A stretch of 64,000 bases of DNA from Agromyces aurantiacus (GCF_016907355.1 NZ_JAFBBW010000001.1:3782001-3846000); one strand, 5' to 3'; numbered from the stretch's first letter, positions 8,527 to 17,011 are shown. The notes: generated by a model not told the origin, from the sequence alone. Numbers and translations: made by a program.

Positions 8527-9213
8527 CTACGGCGTCGGGCGCCGCCCGGCGTGCGCCGCCGGCAGCACCACGCCGTCGATCAGCGACACGAGGTAGTCGG
8601 CGTCGATGGGACGGCGTTCGACGAGCTGGCGGTGCGCGATCATCGCGGGCGCGACCATCGCCAGCAGGTCGACGTCGACGTCGGCCGGGATCTCGCCGCG
8701 ATCGACGGCGCGCTGGAGGAACAGCCGGTTGACGGCCACGCGCGGCTCGATGATCGCGGTGCGCACGGCGTCGGCCAGTTCGGGCGAGCTCGAGACCAGG
8801 CTGAACAGCCCGGCCATGACGCGGAGCTTCCGTTCGCCCTCCTCGACCGTGCGCGGGCGGATCATCGCGACGAGGTCGCCGCGCAGGCTGCCGGTGTCGG
8901 GCAGGTGCTCGGGCGCGAGCTCGTTCGCCTTGAGACACGCGACCGCGTCGACCACGAGGTCGGCCTTCGACGGCCAGCGCCGGTAGATGGTGGCCTTCCC
9001 GGCCTTGGCGCGCGCGGCGACCATGTCGATGGTCATGCCCTCGTAGCCGGTCTCGGCGAGCACCTCGACAGCCGCGTCGAGGATCTCGGGGTCGCGCGTG
9101 TGGTCGCGCTTGCGACCGAGGCGAGCGGATGCCGCGGGGGGCCCGTCGACGGACGGCTCCAGCTGCGTCATCCGGTCCTCCTGCTCGTCAACCTGCCCGG
9201 GTGTTGCAGCCAT
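8527..9213 (-). CDS. TetR/AcrR-family regulator of the adjacent MFS exporter
   Basis: One-component repressor of 228 residues. The helix-turn-helix spans about residues 40-85 (EILDAAVEVLAETGYEGMTI and KAGKATIYRRWPSKADLVVD); the rest is an all-helical ligand domain. It is divergent from an MFS drug exporter with a 57-bp shared promoter, the classical layout for a TetR repressor controlling its own efflux pump. Two starts are possible, 9213 or the ATG at 9171; the longer one is shown. Ligand unknown. Confidence 0.85.
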   Translation of the reverse strand: MAATPGQVDEQEDRMTQLEPSVDGPPAASARLGRKRDHTRDPEILDAAVEVLAETGYEGMTIDMVAARAKAGKATIYRRWPSKADLVVDAVACLKANELAPEHLPDTGSLRGDLVAMIRPRTVEEGERKLRVMAGLFSLVSSSPELADAVRTAIIEPRVAVNRLFLQRAVDRGEIPADVDVDLLAMVAPAMIAHRQLVERRPIDADYLVSLIDGVVLPAAHAGRRPTP

Positions 9214-9227
9214 GTTACTTCAGGAAC

Positions 9228-9263
9228 TGTTCATATCCGAAACTGTCAAGTCTCGTATAGAGT
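9228..9263. promoter_or_regulatory. Shared TetR/MFS promoter region with direct repeat
   Basis: On the plus strand TAGAGT (9258-9263) lies seven bases before the MFS ATG, so that transcript is probably leaderless. On the minus strand the region holds TTGACA and a direct repeat ACAGTT-N10-ACAGTT, a possible TetR site. The segment TGTTCATATCCGAAA (9228-9242) recurs with one change at 20448-20462. Confidence 0.4.
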
Positions 9264-9270
9264 GGCCCGC

Positions 9271-10782
9271 ATGCCACACGACCCCGCTCTCCTTCCACCA
9301 CTTCCCGCCGCGCCATCCCGCCGCTGGTGGACGCTCGCCACCGTCGCCCTCGCCCAGCTCATGGTCGTGCTCGACGCCACCGTCGTGAACATCGCCCTTC
9401 CCGCCGCACAGGCCGACCTCGGCTTCACCGACGGCGAGCGCCAATGGGTCATCACCGCCTACTCGCTCGCGTTCGGCAGCCTGCTCCTGCTCGGCGGCCG
9501 CATCTCCGACCTCTGGGGTCGCAAGCGCACCTTCATCATCGGCCTCGTCGGCTTCGCCGCCGCGTCGGCCCTCGCGGGCGCCGCTCCCACGTTCGGCGTG
9601 CTCGTCGGCGGCCGGGCGCTGCAGGGCGCGTTCGGCGCGCTGCTCGCCCCGACGGCGCTCGCCGTGCTCACCACGACCTTCACGATCCCCAAGGAGCGCG
9701 CCCGCGCGTTCGGCGTCTTCGGCGCGATCGCGGGTGCCGGCGGCGCGATCGGCCTGCTGCTCGGCGGCGTGCTGACCGAGCAGCTCGACTGGCGCTGGAA
9801 CCTCTACATCAACGTCGTGATCGCGGCGGTCGCCGTGGTCGGCGCCGCCGTGTTCGTGCCGCACCTCGAGCGCACCGGGCCGCGCCCGAAGCTCGACCTG
9901 CCCGGCACCATCCTCGTCTCGGGCGCGGTCTTCCTGCTCGTCTACGGGTTCTCGCACGCCGAGACCGACGGCTGGGACTCGCCGCTCACGTGGGGCATGC
10001 TCGCGGCCTCGGGCGTGCTGCTCATCGCGTTCGTGCTCTGGCAGCGACGCGCGGCGCACCCGCTGCTGCCGCTGTCGATCGTGCTCGACCGCAACCGCGG
10101 CGCGGCCTACGCCTCGGTGCTCATCGCGGGAGCCGGCATGTTCGGCATCTTCCTGTTCGTCACGTACTACCTGCAGACCTCGCTCGGCTACACGCCGATC
10201 CAGACCGGCCTCGCGTTCCTGCCGATGATCGCGATGCTCGTGCTCGCCGCACAGCTCTCGACCAACCTGTTCGTGCCGCGCTTCGGGCCGAAGATCATGG
10301 TGCCGATCGGCATGGTGCTCGCCGCGAGCGGGATGGTGCTGCTCACGCGTCTCGACCTCGACAGCGTGTACGCGGCCGACATCATGCCCGCGCTCATGGT
10401 GATCGGCTTCGGCATGGGCTCGATCATGCCCGCCGCGATGCAGACCGCCACGCTCGGCGTCGACCGCGCGTTCGCGGGTGTCGCCTCGGCGACCGTGAAC
10501 ACGAGCCAGCAGGTCGGCGGCTCGATCGGCACGGCCCTGCTGAACACGCTCGCGGCGACCGCGGCGACCGACTACGTGGCCGCCCACACGCCGCCGACCG
10601 AGCAGGTGCTCGCGGATGCCGCGATCCACAGCTACACGGTCGCGTACTGGTGGGGCGCGGCGTTCTTCGCCTTCGGCGCGGTGCTCGCGGCGCTCCTGTT
10701 CCGTCACCGGAACGAGCTCGCGCACCACGCCCCGCGCGAGGGCGAGGCGGCCGTGGCCGAGGAGCCCGTCGTCGCGCACTGA
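9271..10782 (+). CDS. DHA2-family MFS multidrug exporter (EmrB/QacA type)
   Basis: 503-residue proton antiporter with about 14 membrane helices. TM1 carries the DHA2 signature LMVVLDATVVNIALP, the loop 2-3 motif is GRISDLWGRKR, and motif C is GAIAGAGGAIGLLLGG in TM5. DHA2 members expel lipophilic drugs, dyes and antiseptics. The divergent TetR gene is its probable repressor. There is no convincing RBS, but a TAGAGT box seven bases upstream fits a leaderless mRNA. A 16-bp perfect hairpin follows. Confidence 0.92.
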   Translation: MPHDPALLPPLPAAPSRRWWTLATVALAQLMVVLDATVVNIALPAAQADLGFTDGERQWVITAYSLAFGSLLLLGGRISDLWGRKRTFIIGLVGFAAASALAGAAPTFGVLVGGRALQGAFGALLAPTALAVLTTTFTIPKERARAFGVFGAIAGAGGAIGLLLGGVLTEQLDWRWNLYINVVIAAVAVVGAAVFVPHLERTGPRPKLDLPGTILVSGAVFLLVYGFSHAETDGWDSPLTWGMLAASGVLLIAFVLWQRRAAHPLLPLSIVLDRNRGAAYASVLIAGAGMFGIFLFVTYYLQTSLGYTPIQTGLAFLPMIAMLVLAAQLSTNLFVPRFGPKIMVPIGMVLAASGMVLLTRLDLDSVYAADIMPALMVIGFGMGSIMPAAMQTATLGVDRAFAGVASATVNTSQQVGGSIGTALLNTLAATAATDYVAAHTPPTEQVLADAAIHSYTVAYWWGAAFFAFGAVLAALLFRHRNELAHHAPREGEAAVAEEPVVAH

Positions 10783-10801
10783 CCGCACGATCCGGTCCGG
10801 A

Positions 10802-10848
10802 CGCACCCGGATCCGCCGGCCGCCCCACGGCGGGCGGATCCGGGTGCG
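10802..10848. terminator. Bidirectional terminator, 16-bp perfect stem
   Basis: Arms 10802-10817 and 10833-10848 pair perfectly (CGCACCCGGATCCGCC and its complement) around a 15-base loop, between the convergent MFS and MocR genes. Confidence 0.8.
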
Positions 10849-10852
10849 CCGG

Positions 10853-12295
10853 TCACACGACCGCGGCGAGCACGCTCTGGTCGGGCACGGGCGTGCGGGC
10901 GAGCGATCCCCACGCGCGGCGGAGCGCCCGGACCGCGGCATCCGTCGCCTCGGCCGAGTAGCAGATCGGCAGGCGCAGGAAGCGCTCGAACGCGCCGTCG
11001 ATGCCGAACCGCGGGCCCGCCGCGACGAGGAGCCCCTGGGTGCGCGCGGCGAGCGCGAGCTGCGAGCTCACCGGGGCGCCGAGCCCGACCCACGTGACGA
11101 TGCCGCCGTCGACGTGCGGCACGTGCCAGTCGGGGAAGGCGTCGGCGAGCAACCCCTCGAGGCGGTCCCGCCCGGCGCGGAGCTGCTCGCGGCGCAGGTC
11201 GAGGATGTCGTCCATGCGGCCGAGCAGCCGCGTCACGATGAGCTGCTCGAGGATCGGCGTGCCGAGGTCGCCCGGCGAGCGCACCGACAGCAGTCGCCGG
11301 ATGAGCCCGCGGTCGGCGCGGATCCAGCCGACGCGCACGCCGCCCCACACGGTCTTGCCGACCGAACCGACCATGACGGCCGGCCCGTACGCCGCGAGCG
11401 GCTTCAGGTCGAAACCGCGGTCGATGTCGAGCTCGGCGGTGGTCTCGTCGGCGATGATCACGGTGCCCTGGCGCGCGGCGGCGTCGAGCACGCGCTCGCG
11501 CGCCTCGGCGCCCAGGGAGCGACCCGTGGGGTTGTGGAAGTCGGGCATGAGGTACGCGGCGACGGGATTGGCGTGCCCGATCGCACGGACCAGGTCGGCG
11601 GCCTCATCGGTCGCCCCGAACCCGTCAGGGCCGGCGTCGTCCGGCGCGGTCGCGACCGTCACGAGTCGCGCGCCGGCCCCGCGCAGCGCCTCGTAGGCGT
11701 GCGGGTAGGTCGGTGCCTCGATCAGCGCGCGGTCGCCGCGTCCGACGAGCGCGCGCGAGAGCAGGGCGATCGCGTGCTGCGCGCCGATGGTGACCATGAT
11801 CTGCTCGGGGCTCGTGGGCAGACCGCGCGCGGTGTAGCGGTCGGCGATCGCGGCCCGCAGCTCGGGCGTGCCGATGGGGTCGAAGCCCGGGTCGCCGAGG
11901 TGCGCCGGCAGGTCGTCGACGGCCGCGCGCGCGACATCCGGAAGCCAGGGCAGCGCGGGCAGCGCCGCCTTGGAGAAGTCGATGTACTCGGCCGCGGGCG
12001 GGACGGGCAGGAGGGCCGGCGCCCCGGGCAGGCGCGCGACGCTGCCCGAGCCGCGCACGCTGTGCAGCAGCCGCTGGTCGCGCAGCTCGCGGTAGGCGGC
12101 GGTGACCGTGGTGCGGCTGAGTCCGAGCCGCTCGGCGAGGTCGCGCTCGGCGGGGAGGCGGGTGTCGACCGGGATGCGACCGTCCAGGACGAGCAGTCGG
12201 ATGCGGTCGGCGAGCGCGCGGTAGGCGCTGCCGCCGTCGCCCCGCCACGCGCCGAGGAGGGTCTCGAGGGCGCGGGCACTGAGATTGGCTTCCAT
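10853..12295 (-). CDS. MocR-family PLP-dependent regulator (YczR-like)
   Basis: 480-residue fusion of an N-terminal GntR winged helix (about 25-85, with LPAERDLAERLGLSRTTVTA) and a fold-type I aminotransferase-like domain that binds pyridoxal phosphate (HNPTGRS substrate loop; PLP-lysine region GSVGKTVWGGVRVGW). MocR proteins sense vitamin B6 or amino compounds. Divergence from a YczE membrane protein is the known yczR-yczE arrangement, so this is probably its regulator. The ATG at 12295 is chosen because GntR homology starts right after it. TAAAGT ten bases upstream suggests a very short leader. ATTGGC motifs in the 66-bp intergenic region are candidate operators. Confidence 0.85.
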   Translation of the reverse strand: MEANLSARALETLLGAWRGDGGSAYRALADRIRLLVLDGRIPVDTRLPAERDLAERLGLSRTTVTAAYRELRDQRLLHSVRGSGSVARLPGAPALLPVPPAAEYIDFSKAALPALPWLPDVARAAVDDLPAHLGDPGFDPIGTPELRAAIADRYTARGLPTSPEQIMVTIGAQHAIALLSRALVGRGDRALIEAPTYPHAYEALRGAGARLVTVATAPDDAGPDGFGATDEAADLVRAIGHANPVAAYLMPDFHNPTGRSLGAEARERVLDAAARQGTVIIADETTAELDIDRGFDLKPLAAYGPAVMVGSVGKTVWGGVRVGWIRADRGLIRRLLSVRSPGDLGTPILEQLIVTRLLGRMDDILDLRREQLRAGRDRLEGLLADAFPDWHVPHVDGGIVTWVGLGAPVSSQLALAARTQGLLVAAGPRFGIDGAFERFLRLPICYSAEATDAAVRALRRAWGSLARTPVPDQSVLAAVV

Positions 12296-12356
12296 GGTGC
12301 GAGCCACTTTAGCGGGATTGGCTCTTTGCGAACAGGCCAATCGTCGGATTGGATTG
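12284..12356. promoter_or_regulatory. MocR/YczE intergenic ATTGGC repeats (candidate operator)
   Basis: Copies of ATTGG(C/A) occur at 12284, 12317 and 12348, with a reverse copy GCCAAT at 12336-12341. ATTGGC-N13-GCCAAT (12317-12341) is a perfect inverted repeat, and the forward copies are 33 and 31 bp apart, about three helical turns. This mix of direct and inverted repeats is typical of MocR operators. Confidence 0.6.
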
Positions 12357-12361
12357 CTGAC

Positions 12362-13078
12362 ATGGTCCGCCTCCGCCCCCTCCGCTCCGCCGATCCGGCG
12401 CCCGTCTTCGTGCGCCGGCTGGTGCAGCTGTTCGTCGGGCTGTACCTCTACGGCCTCGGCATCGCGCTCATCGTGCGCGGCGAGCTCGGCGTCGCCCCGT
12501 GGGACGTGCTCACGCAGGGCATCGCGAAGCAGACCGGGCTCGGCTTCGGCCTCATCACCGTCATCACGAGCGGCGTCGTGCTCCTCCTCTGGATCCCCAT
12601 CCGGCAGAAGCCGGGGTTCGGCACCCTCATGAACGCGCTGCTGGTCGGCCCGTTCGCCGACCTGTCACTCTGGCTGATCCCGCCCGGGCTCGACCTGTGG
12701 GCCCGCGTCCTCATGCTGTTCGGCGGCATCCTCGTGCTGGCCGTCGCGACCGGCCTCTACATCGGCGCGCACTTCGGCCCGGGCCCGCGCGACGGCCTGA
12801 TGACCGGCCTGCACCGCCGCACCGGCTGGAGGATCTGGATCGTCCGCACCGGGATCGAGCTCCTGGTGCTGGGCACCGGGTTCCTGCTCGGCGGCAACGT
12901 CGGCATCGGCACGCTCGCCTTCGCGCTGCTCATCGGCCCGCTGTGCGGCTGGACCATCCCGTTCTTCGCCGTGAAGCGGCGAGCGGATGCCGCGACGGCG
13001 CCCACCACGAACCGCGGCGGGGTGCCGGACCGGGACATCCCGCACCCCGCCACGGGAGCGGCGCCCGTCCAGGCCTGA
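12362..13078 (+). CDS. YczE/YitT-like membrane protein
   Basis: 238-residue integral membrane protein with five or six hydrophobic helices, matching YczE: an N-terminal RLVQLFVGLYLYGLGIALI helix, then GELGVAPWDVLTQGIAKQTG, and a conserved FGPGPRDGLMTGLHRRTG loop near residues 140-157. Its biochemical role is unknown; YczE proteins are thought to transport small molecules. It is divergent from its probable MocR regulator. There is no RBS; TTGGAT seven bases before the ATG could be the -10 box of a leaderless mRNA. Confidence 0.82.
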   Translation: MVRLRPLRSADPAPVFVRRLVQLFVGLYLYGLGIALIVRGELGVAPWDVLTQGIAKQTGLGFGLITVITSGVVLLLWIPIRQKPGFGTLMNALLVGPFADLSLWLIPPGLDLWARVLMLFGGILVLAVATGLYIGAHFGPGPRDGLMTGLHRRTGWRIWIVRTGIELLVLGTGFLLGGNVGIGTLAFALLIGPLCGWTIPFFAVKRRADAATAPTTNRGGVPDRDIPHPATGAAPVQA

Positions 13079-13115
13079 CCCCGCGCTCGGGACCGCCTCC
13101 GCTTCGAGCGAGCAC

Positions 13116-13146
13116 GGATGCCGCGGGGCGCGCTCCCGCGGCATCC
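13116..13146. terminator. Hairpin built from an inverted GGATGCCGC pair
   Basis: Arms 13116-13127 and 13135-13146 (GGATGCCGCGGG and complement) form a perfect 12-bp stem with a 7-base loop between the convergent yczE-like and MerR genes. The stem contains the genome-wide frequent word in both orientations. Confidence 0.7.
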
Positions 13147-13147
13147 G

Positions 13148-13906
13148 CTACAGGTTCGCCTCCGCGAACGCGCGCAACGCGTCGCGGACGAACCTCGCTC
13201 CCGACTCGCCGCCGTAGTTGGCCGCGAATCGCTCGTCGGCCACGTACATCTCGCCGAGGCCGACGACGTACGCCTTCGCGTCGCCGCCGTGCTCGGCCGT
13301 AGGCGTGCCCGGGATCCCGGTCAGCCACTCGACGTGCCGGCGCGCGAGCGCCTGGGCCTCGTCGCCGCCGGGGTCGATGCCCCGCTCGGCCGCCGCGATC
13401 CAGTCGCGGCCGAGGCTCGCGGCGCGCTCCTTCCACGCCTGCCGCTCGTCGTCGGCCATGCCGCGCCACCAGGCGTCGCTGCGCGCGTACACGTCGCGAC
13501 CCCAGCGCTGCTCGACCTCCTCGCGGTACTGCGTGTGGTCGAACCCGTCGAACATGTCCTTCGCCATGATCTCTCCACCTCCTTCCACTGCCTCGATGGT
13601 GCGTTCCACCGACGCGACCTGCCGCGCGAGCCGCGCCTGCTCCTGGCGGAGCCACGCGAGGTGCGCCTCGAGCGCGCGCGACTCGTCGCGCTGCCCGTCG
13701 AGCACCTCGGCGATGGCCGGCAATCCGAGGCCGAGCTCGCGCAGCAGCAGCACGCGCTGCAGCCGCACGAGCGCCGGCCGGTCGTAGTACCGGTAGCCGT
13801 TCGCGCCGACGCGGCTCGGCGCGAGCAGCCCGATGTCGTCGTAGTGACGCAGCGTGCGGCTCGTCGTGCCGGCGAGCTTCGCGATCTCCTGGATGGACCA
13901 GTCCAT
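13148..13906 (-). CDS. MerR-family regulator with TipAS-type sensor domain
   Basis: 252 residues: an N-terminal MerR winged helix (SIQEIAKLAGTTSRTLRHYD), a long dimerisation coiled coil to about residue 105, then a TipAS antibiotic-recognition domain (HTQYREEVEQRWG, WWRGMADDERQAWKERAASL). TipA-type proteins bind thiopeptides or other ligands and activate their own promoter by untwisting DNA. The promoter here has the long 19-bp MerR spacer with a palindrome inside it, supporting autoregulation. A separate short form (the TipAS domain alone) could start at the internal ATG near residue 113. No efflux gene is adjacent. Confidence 0.88.
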   Translation of the reverse strand: MDWSIQEIAKLAGTTSRTLRHYDDIGLLAPSRVGANGYRYYDRPALVRLQRVLLLRELGLGLPAIAEVLDGQRDESRALEAHLAWLRQEQARLARQVASVERTIEAVEGGGEIMAKDMFDGFDHTQYREEVEQRWGRDVYARSDAWWRGMADDERQAWKERAASLGRDWIAAAERGIDPGGDEAQALARRHVEWLTGIPGTPTAEHGGDAKAYVVGLGEMYVADERFAANYGGESGARFVRDALRAFAEANL

Positions 13907-13939
13907 CGTCGGCCCCTCTCGTCGTGTCGGTTCGATTCG

Positions 13940-13970
13940 ACTGTAGAAGTTGACGCAGCGTCAAAGTCAA
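13940..13970 (-). promoter_or_regulatory. MerR-type promoter with 19-bp spacer and operator
   Basis: On the minus strand the -35 box TTGACT (13970-13965) and -10 box TACAGT (13945-13940) are 19 bp apart. The spacer contains the perfect inverted repeat TTGACG-CTG-CGTCAA (13950-13964). This over-long spacer with a dyad in it is the hallmark of promoters activated by MerR proteins. Confidence 0.75.
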
Positions 13971-14020
13971 GCGCCCGGTCGCATCGAGACCCACCAGGGG
14001 AGGCTTGTGCCATCCGCCAA

Positions 14021-14058
14021 CGCGATATATCGTGAATGGCAGAACGCGATATATCGCG
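14021..14058 (+). promoter_or_regulatory. Twin CGATATATCG palindromes upstream of DUF4097-PadR operon
   Basis: Two copies of CGATATATCG at 14023-14032 and 14047-14056, centres 24 bp apart. The second extends to a perfect 14-bp palindrome (CGCGATATATCGCG, 14045-14058). AT-rich dyads like these stand out in this GC-rich sequence. They are the likely binding sites of the PadR repressor encoded at the end of the operon. Confidence 0.7.
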
Positions 14059-14105
14059 AAGCGGGCGCGGCGAACTCCGCTCGCCGACAACGAAGGAGCA
14101 CACGC

Positions 14106-14948
14106 ATGGCCATCGAGAAGTGGGTCGTCAACCCAGGAGAGACCCGGGTCATCGACCTCGAACTCGTCCGCAAGCTCAAGGTCAGCCTCATCGGCGGCAA
14201 GGTCGACGTCATCGCGCACGACGAGCCGGGGGCCCGCGTCGAGGTGTCGAGCGTCACCGGCAAGGACCTCATGATCAAGATCGACGGCGACTCGCTCGAG
14301 ATCGACCACCCGCAGCTGCGCTGGGACAACTTCATCGAGGTGTTCAAGGGCTTCACCGGCAGCGCGAAGGCCGTCGTGTCGATCCTCGCGCCGCGGCACA
14401 TCACCATGAAGCTCGGGGTCGTCTCGGGCGACGCGCTCGTCTCGGGCTTCGACGACGACGGCCGGTTCAGCTCCGTCTCCGGCGACCTCGTGATCGACAA
14501 CCACGCCGGCGACATCGAGTGCTCGACCGTCTCGGGCGAGGTCTCGGTCGGCGACCACACGGGCCGGGTCACCGCCCACACCGTCTCGGGCGACGTCACC
14601 GTCACCGGCGAGGTCACCTCGTTCAACGCCGACACCGTCTCGGGCGACATGATCCTCGACGTGCGCGGCACGCCGAGCCGGGTCGACACGAACGCCGTGT
14701 CGGGCAACCTCACGCTGCGCTTCGACCCCGGCAGCGGCGCCCGCTACCGCGTGAACACCGTCAGCGGCAAGCTGCTGCTCGACGACACGCAGATCAAGGG
14801 CACGCTCGGCAAGGGCTTCGAGCGGGTCACGGGCGAGCTCGAGGGCGTCTGGCTCGACCTCGCGGCCAACAGCGTCTCCGGCGACATCTCGGTCATCCGG
14901 CGCCAGCGCGCCGGCACGGCACCCGACGCGGGCGAGGCCTCGGCATGA
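14106..14948 (+). CDS. DUF4097-family beta-strand repeat protein
   Basis: 280-residue cytoplasmic protein with no signal peptide. After an N-terminal globular part it has eight or so beta-helix turns marked by a Val-Ser-Gly motif (FSSVSGDLVI, ECSTVSGEVSV, AHTVSGDVTV, ADTVSGDMIL, NAVSGNLTLR), as in DUF4097/adhesin-like repeat proteins. Function unknown; the family is often paired with a PadR regulator in actinobacteria. The RBS AAGGAG is seven bases before the ATG. The stop overlaps the PadR start (ATGA at 14945), so the two are translationally coupled. Confidence 0.85.
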   Translation: MAIEKWVVNPGETRVIDLELVRKLKVSLIGGKVDVIAHDEPGARVEVSSVTGKDLMIKIDGDSLEIDHPQLRWDNFIEVFKGFTGSAKAVVSILAPRHITMKLGVVSGDALVSGFDDDGRFSSVSGDLVIDNHAGDIECSTVSGEVSVGDHTGRVTAHTVSGDVTVTGEVTSFNADTVSGDMILDVRGTPSRVDTNAVSGNLTLRFDPGSGARYRVNTVSGKLLLDDTQIKGTLGKGFERVTGELEGVWLDLAANSVSGDISVIRRQRAGTAPDAGEASA

Positions 14949-15559
14949 CCCCGCCCGTCTTCGCCCACGGCAACCTGCGGCTCTACCTGCTCGCGCTGCT
15001 CGAGGAGCGGCCGCGCCACGGGTACGAGCTCATCCAGGCCCTGTCCGACCGGTTCGGCGGCACGTACTCGCCGAGCGCCGGCACCATCTACCCCCGGCTC
15101 GCCAAGCTCGAGGAGGAGGGGCTGGTGACCAAGCGCACCGACGGCCGCAAGTCGGTGTACGAGATCACCGACGCCGGTCGGGCCGAGCTCGAGTCGCGCC
15201 GACACGAGCTCGACGCGATCGAGGAGGACGTGACCGACTCGGTCCGCCGGCTCGCCGAGGGCGTGCGCGCCGAGGTCGACTCGGCGATGCGCACCCTGCG
15301 CGCCGAGCTCGCCAACGCCGCGCGCGAGGCGCGGAAGGCCGCGACGACCGAGCCCGCGACGCCGCAGCCGTCGGCCGAGTCGACGCGCGCGATGCACGAG
15401 GCCGACCTCGTGATCACCGAGTTCCGCCAGCAGCTGCGGCTCGAACTGCGCACCCAGGCCAACCGGGGCCGCGTGAGCGGCGACACCGTGTCGCTGCTCC
15501 GCTCGCGGCTCGCCGACGTGCGCAGCGAGGTGCTGCGCGAACTGGCCGAGCGCAGCTAG
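14945..15559 (+). CDS. PadR-family transcriptional regulator
   Basis: 204 residues: an N-terminal PadR winged helix (residues 8-90; [57 protein letters not shown]) followed by a long charged helical C-terminal region for dimerisation. PadR proteins mostly repress, often including their own operon. The preceding DUF4097 gene overlaps by four bases. The twin palindromes at 14021-14058 are the obvious candidate operator. Inducer unknown; membrane stress is plausible from similar pairs but not shown here. Confidence 0.9.
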   Translation: MTPPVFAHGNLRLYLLALLEERPRHGYELIQALSDRFGGTYSPSAGTIYPRLAKLEEEGLVTKRTDGRKSVYEITDAGRAELESRRHELDAIEEDVTDSVRRLAEGVRAEVDSAMRTLRAELANAAREARKAATTEPATPQPSAESTRAMHEADLVITEFRQQLRLELRTQANRGRVSGDTVSLLRSRLADVRSEVLRELAERS

Positions 15560-15576
15560 CAACCCCTGCCTCGACA

Positions 15577-15608
15577 CGGATGCCGCCGGCCGATGTCGGC
15601 GGCATCCG
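15577..15608 (+). terminator. Terminator built from an inverted GGATGCCGC pair
   Basis: Arms 15577-15587 and 15598-15608 (CGGATGCCGCC and complement), loop 10, followed by CTTGTCT. It ends the DUF4097-PadR operon and again uses the frequent word in both orientations. Confidence 0.7.
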
Positions 15609-15621
15609 CTTGTCTGGTGGC

Positions 15622-16137
15622 ATGCCGGATGTCGCGTTGCGCCCGTGGTCCGACGGCGACCTCGACCTGCTCCGCCGGGCCAACGCGCCCGAGCTCATGG
15701 AGCAGCTCGGCGGGCCGGAGTCCGACGCGAAGGTGGTGGACCGGCACGAGCGCTACCTGCGCGGCCGCCGCGACGGCAGCTCGTGGATGTCGGCGATCGT
15801 CACCCCCGAGCATCCCGAGGGAGTCGGCACGATCGGCTTCTGGCCGCACGAGCACCACGGTCGCCCGGCCTTCGAGGCCGGCTGGACCGTGCTGGCCGAG
15901 CACCAGGGCCGGGGCATCGCCGGAGCCGCGCTGGGCCTGCTCGTCGACGAGGCGCGTCGCGTCGACCCGGCCCGTGCGCTGCTGGCGTTCCCGCGCGTCT
16001 CGAACGCGCCGTCCAACGCGATCTGCCGGCGGGCGGGGTTCCGGCTCGAGGGAGTCGAGGAGTTCGAGTACCCGACGGGCACGTGGCTCCCGTCGAACGT
16101 GTGGGTGCTCCCGCCCGAGCACGGCTCGACGGCGTAG
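15622..16137 (+). CDS. GNAT-family N-acetyltransferase
   Basis: 171-residue acetyl-CoA-dependent acetyltransferase of the RimJ/RimL-like type. It starts [20 protein letters not shown], has the central strand [20 protein letters not shown], and the acetyl-CoA loop [20 protein letters not shown] (Q/RxxGxG/A motif) near residues 93-112, then [17 protein letters not shown]. Substrate unknown. The ATG at 15622 is preferred because earlier starts lie in the terminator; TTGTCT six bases upstream could serve a leaderless mRNA. The downstream fluoride channel genes have their own promoter box. Confidence 0.85.
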   Translation: MPDVALRPWSDGDLDLLRRANAPELMEQLGGPESDAKVVDRHERYLRGRRDGSSWMSAIVTPEHPEGVGTIGFWPHEHHGRPAFEAGWTVLAEHQGRGIAGAALGLLVDEARRVDPARALLAFPRVSNAPSNAICRRAGFRLEGVEEFEYPTGTWLPSNVWVLPPEHGSTA

Positions 16138-16146
16138 CCTCGACGC

Positions 16147-16566
16147 GTGCTCCCCTATCTCGCCGTGTTCGCCGGCGGCCTCGTCGGCACCGGACTGCGG
16201 CTCGCGATGGACCTCGCACTCCCCCACCCCGACTCCGGGTTCCCGTGGTCCACCCTCATCGTCAACCTCCTCGGCACGTTCGCGCTCGGGTGGCTCGCGG
16301 GCGGGCTCTGGACCCGGCCGAGCGTGCCGACCTGGCTCAAGGCGGGCGTGGGCTCGGGCGTCGTCGGCTCGTTCACGACCCTCTCGGCGGTGATGGGCTC
16401 GGCAGCGATCCTCGGCCGCGAGGGCGAGGCGTGGCTCGCCGCCGCCTACCTCGGCGTCTCGATCGTGGGCGGCCTCGCCGCCGCGACCGCAGGCCTCAAG
16501 GTCGGCTCGTCGATCGCCCACCGCCCGATGCCCGTCGAGGTGACCGACGACGGGGCGACCCTGTGA
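16147..16566 (+). CDS. crcB: Fluoride channel subunit CrcB/Fluc (first of pair)
   Basis: 139-residue, four-helix membrane protein that exports toxic fluoride as half of a dual-topology channel. Diagnostic segments are [27 protein letters not shown] (pore Asn) and [15 protein letters not shown]. Actinobacteria usually encode two homologues in tandem that form an antiparallel heterodimer, and the next gene is the partner. GTG start with TAGCCT exactly six bases upstream, so probably leaderless. The charged tail after residue 122 is unlike the core. No fluoride riboswitch is visible. Confidence 0.92.
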   Translation: MLPYLAVFAGGLVGTGLRLAMDLALPHPDSGFPWSTLIVNLLGTFALGWLAGGLWTRPSVPTWLKAGVGSGVVGSFTTLSAVMGSAAILGREGEAWLAAAYLGVSIVGGLAAATAGLKVGSSIAHRPMPVEVTDDGATL

Positions 16567-16931
16567 CGCCCCTCGCGGTCGCCGCGCTCCTCGTCGCCGG
16601 CGCGATCGGCGCGGTGATCCGGTACGCGCTGTCGCGCGCGTACCCGGTCCGCCCGGGGCACCTGCCCGGCGGCATCCTCATCGTCAACGTCGTGGGCTCC
16701 GGCGTCGCGGGCGCGGTCATCGGCTTCGCCGAGCGGGCCGCGCTCGCCGACGACCTGCGACTCGTGCTCGTCACCGGGTTCTGCGGGGGCTTGACCACCT
16801 TCAGCACCTGGTGCGTCGAGACGATCGAGCTCGCCGACGGCGGGCGCTGGCGCGCGGCGATCCTCAACGTCGTCGTGACCCTCGCGCTCGGTCTCGGAGC
16901 GGCCGTCGCCGGCTATCTGCTCGCCCGGTAA
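16563..16931 (+). CDS. crcB: Fluoride channel subunit CrcB/Fluc (second of pair)
   Basis: 122-residue partner of the preceding gene, overlapping it by four bases (GTGA), so translation is coupled and stoichiometry is likely 1:1. Same family signatures: [30 protein letters not shown] and the phenylalanine-box segment [15 protein letters not shown], which here is better conserved than in the first copy. Four membrane helices, no extensions. Confidence 0.92.
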   Translation: MTPLAVAALLVAGAIGAVIRYALSRAYPVRPGHLPGGILIVNVVGSGVAGAVIGFAERAALADDLRLVLVTGFCGGLTTFSTWCVETIELADGGRWRAAILNVVVTLALGLGAAVAGYLLAR

Positions 16932-16975
16932 CCGGCCGGTCCGGTCGCACCCGTGACGCGCCGGATCGGGTCGAC

Positions 16976-17003
16976 TTGACTTCCGCATCCGCCGGAGTAG
17001 TGT
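16976..17003 (+). promoter_or_regulatory. Promoter of KimA-like gene
   Basis: A -35 box TTGACT (16976-16981), 16-bp spacer, and -10 box TAGTGT (16998-17003). The GTG start at 17012 is nine bases past the -10 box, so transcription would start at or within a few bases of it. Confidence 0.6.
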
Positions 17004-17011
17004 CGTCCGCC

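Noticed and set aside
16932..17011. c-di-AMP or fluoride riboswitch near the KimA-like and crcB genes
   Set aside because: Upstream gaps are too short and the promoter geometry leaves no leader; no aptamer motif recognised.
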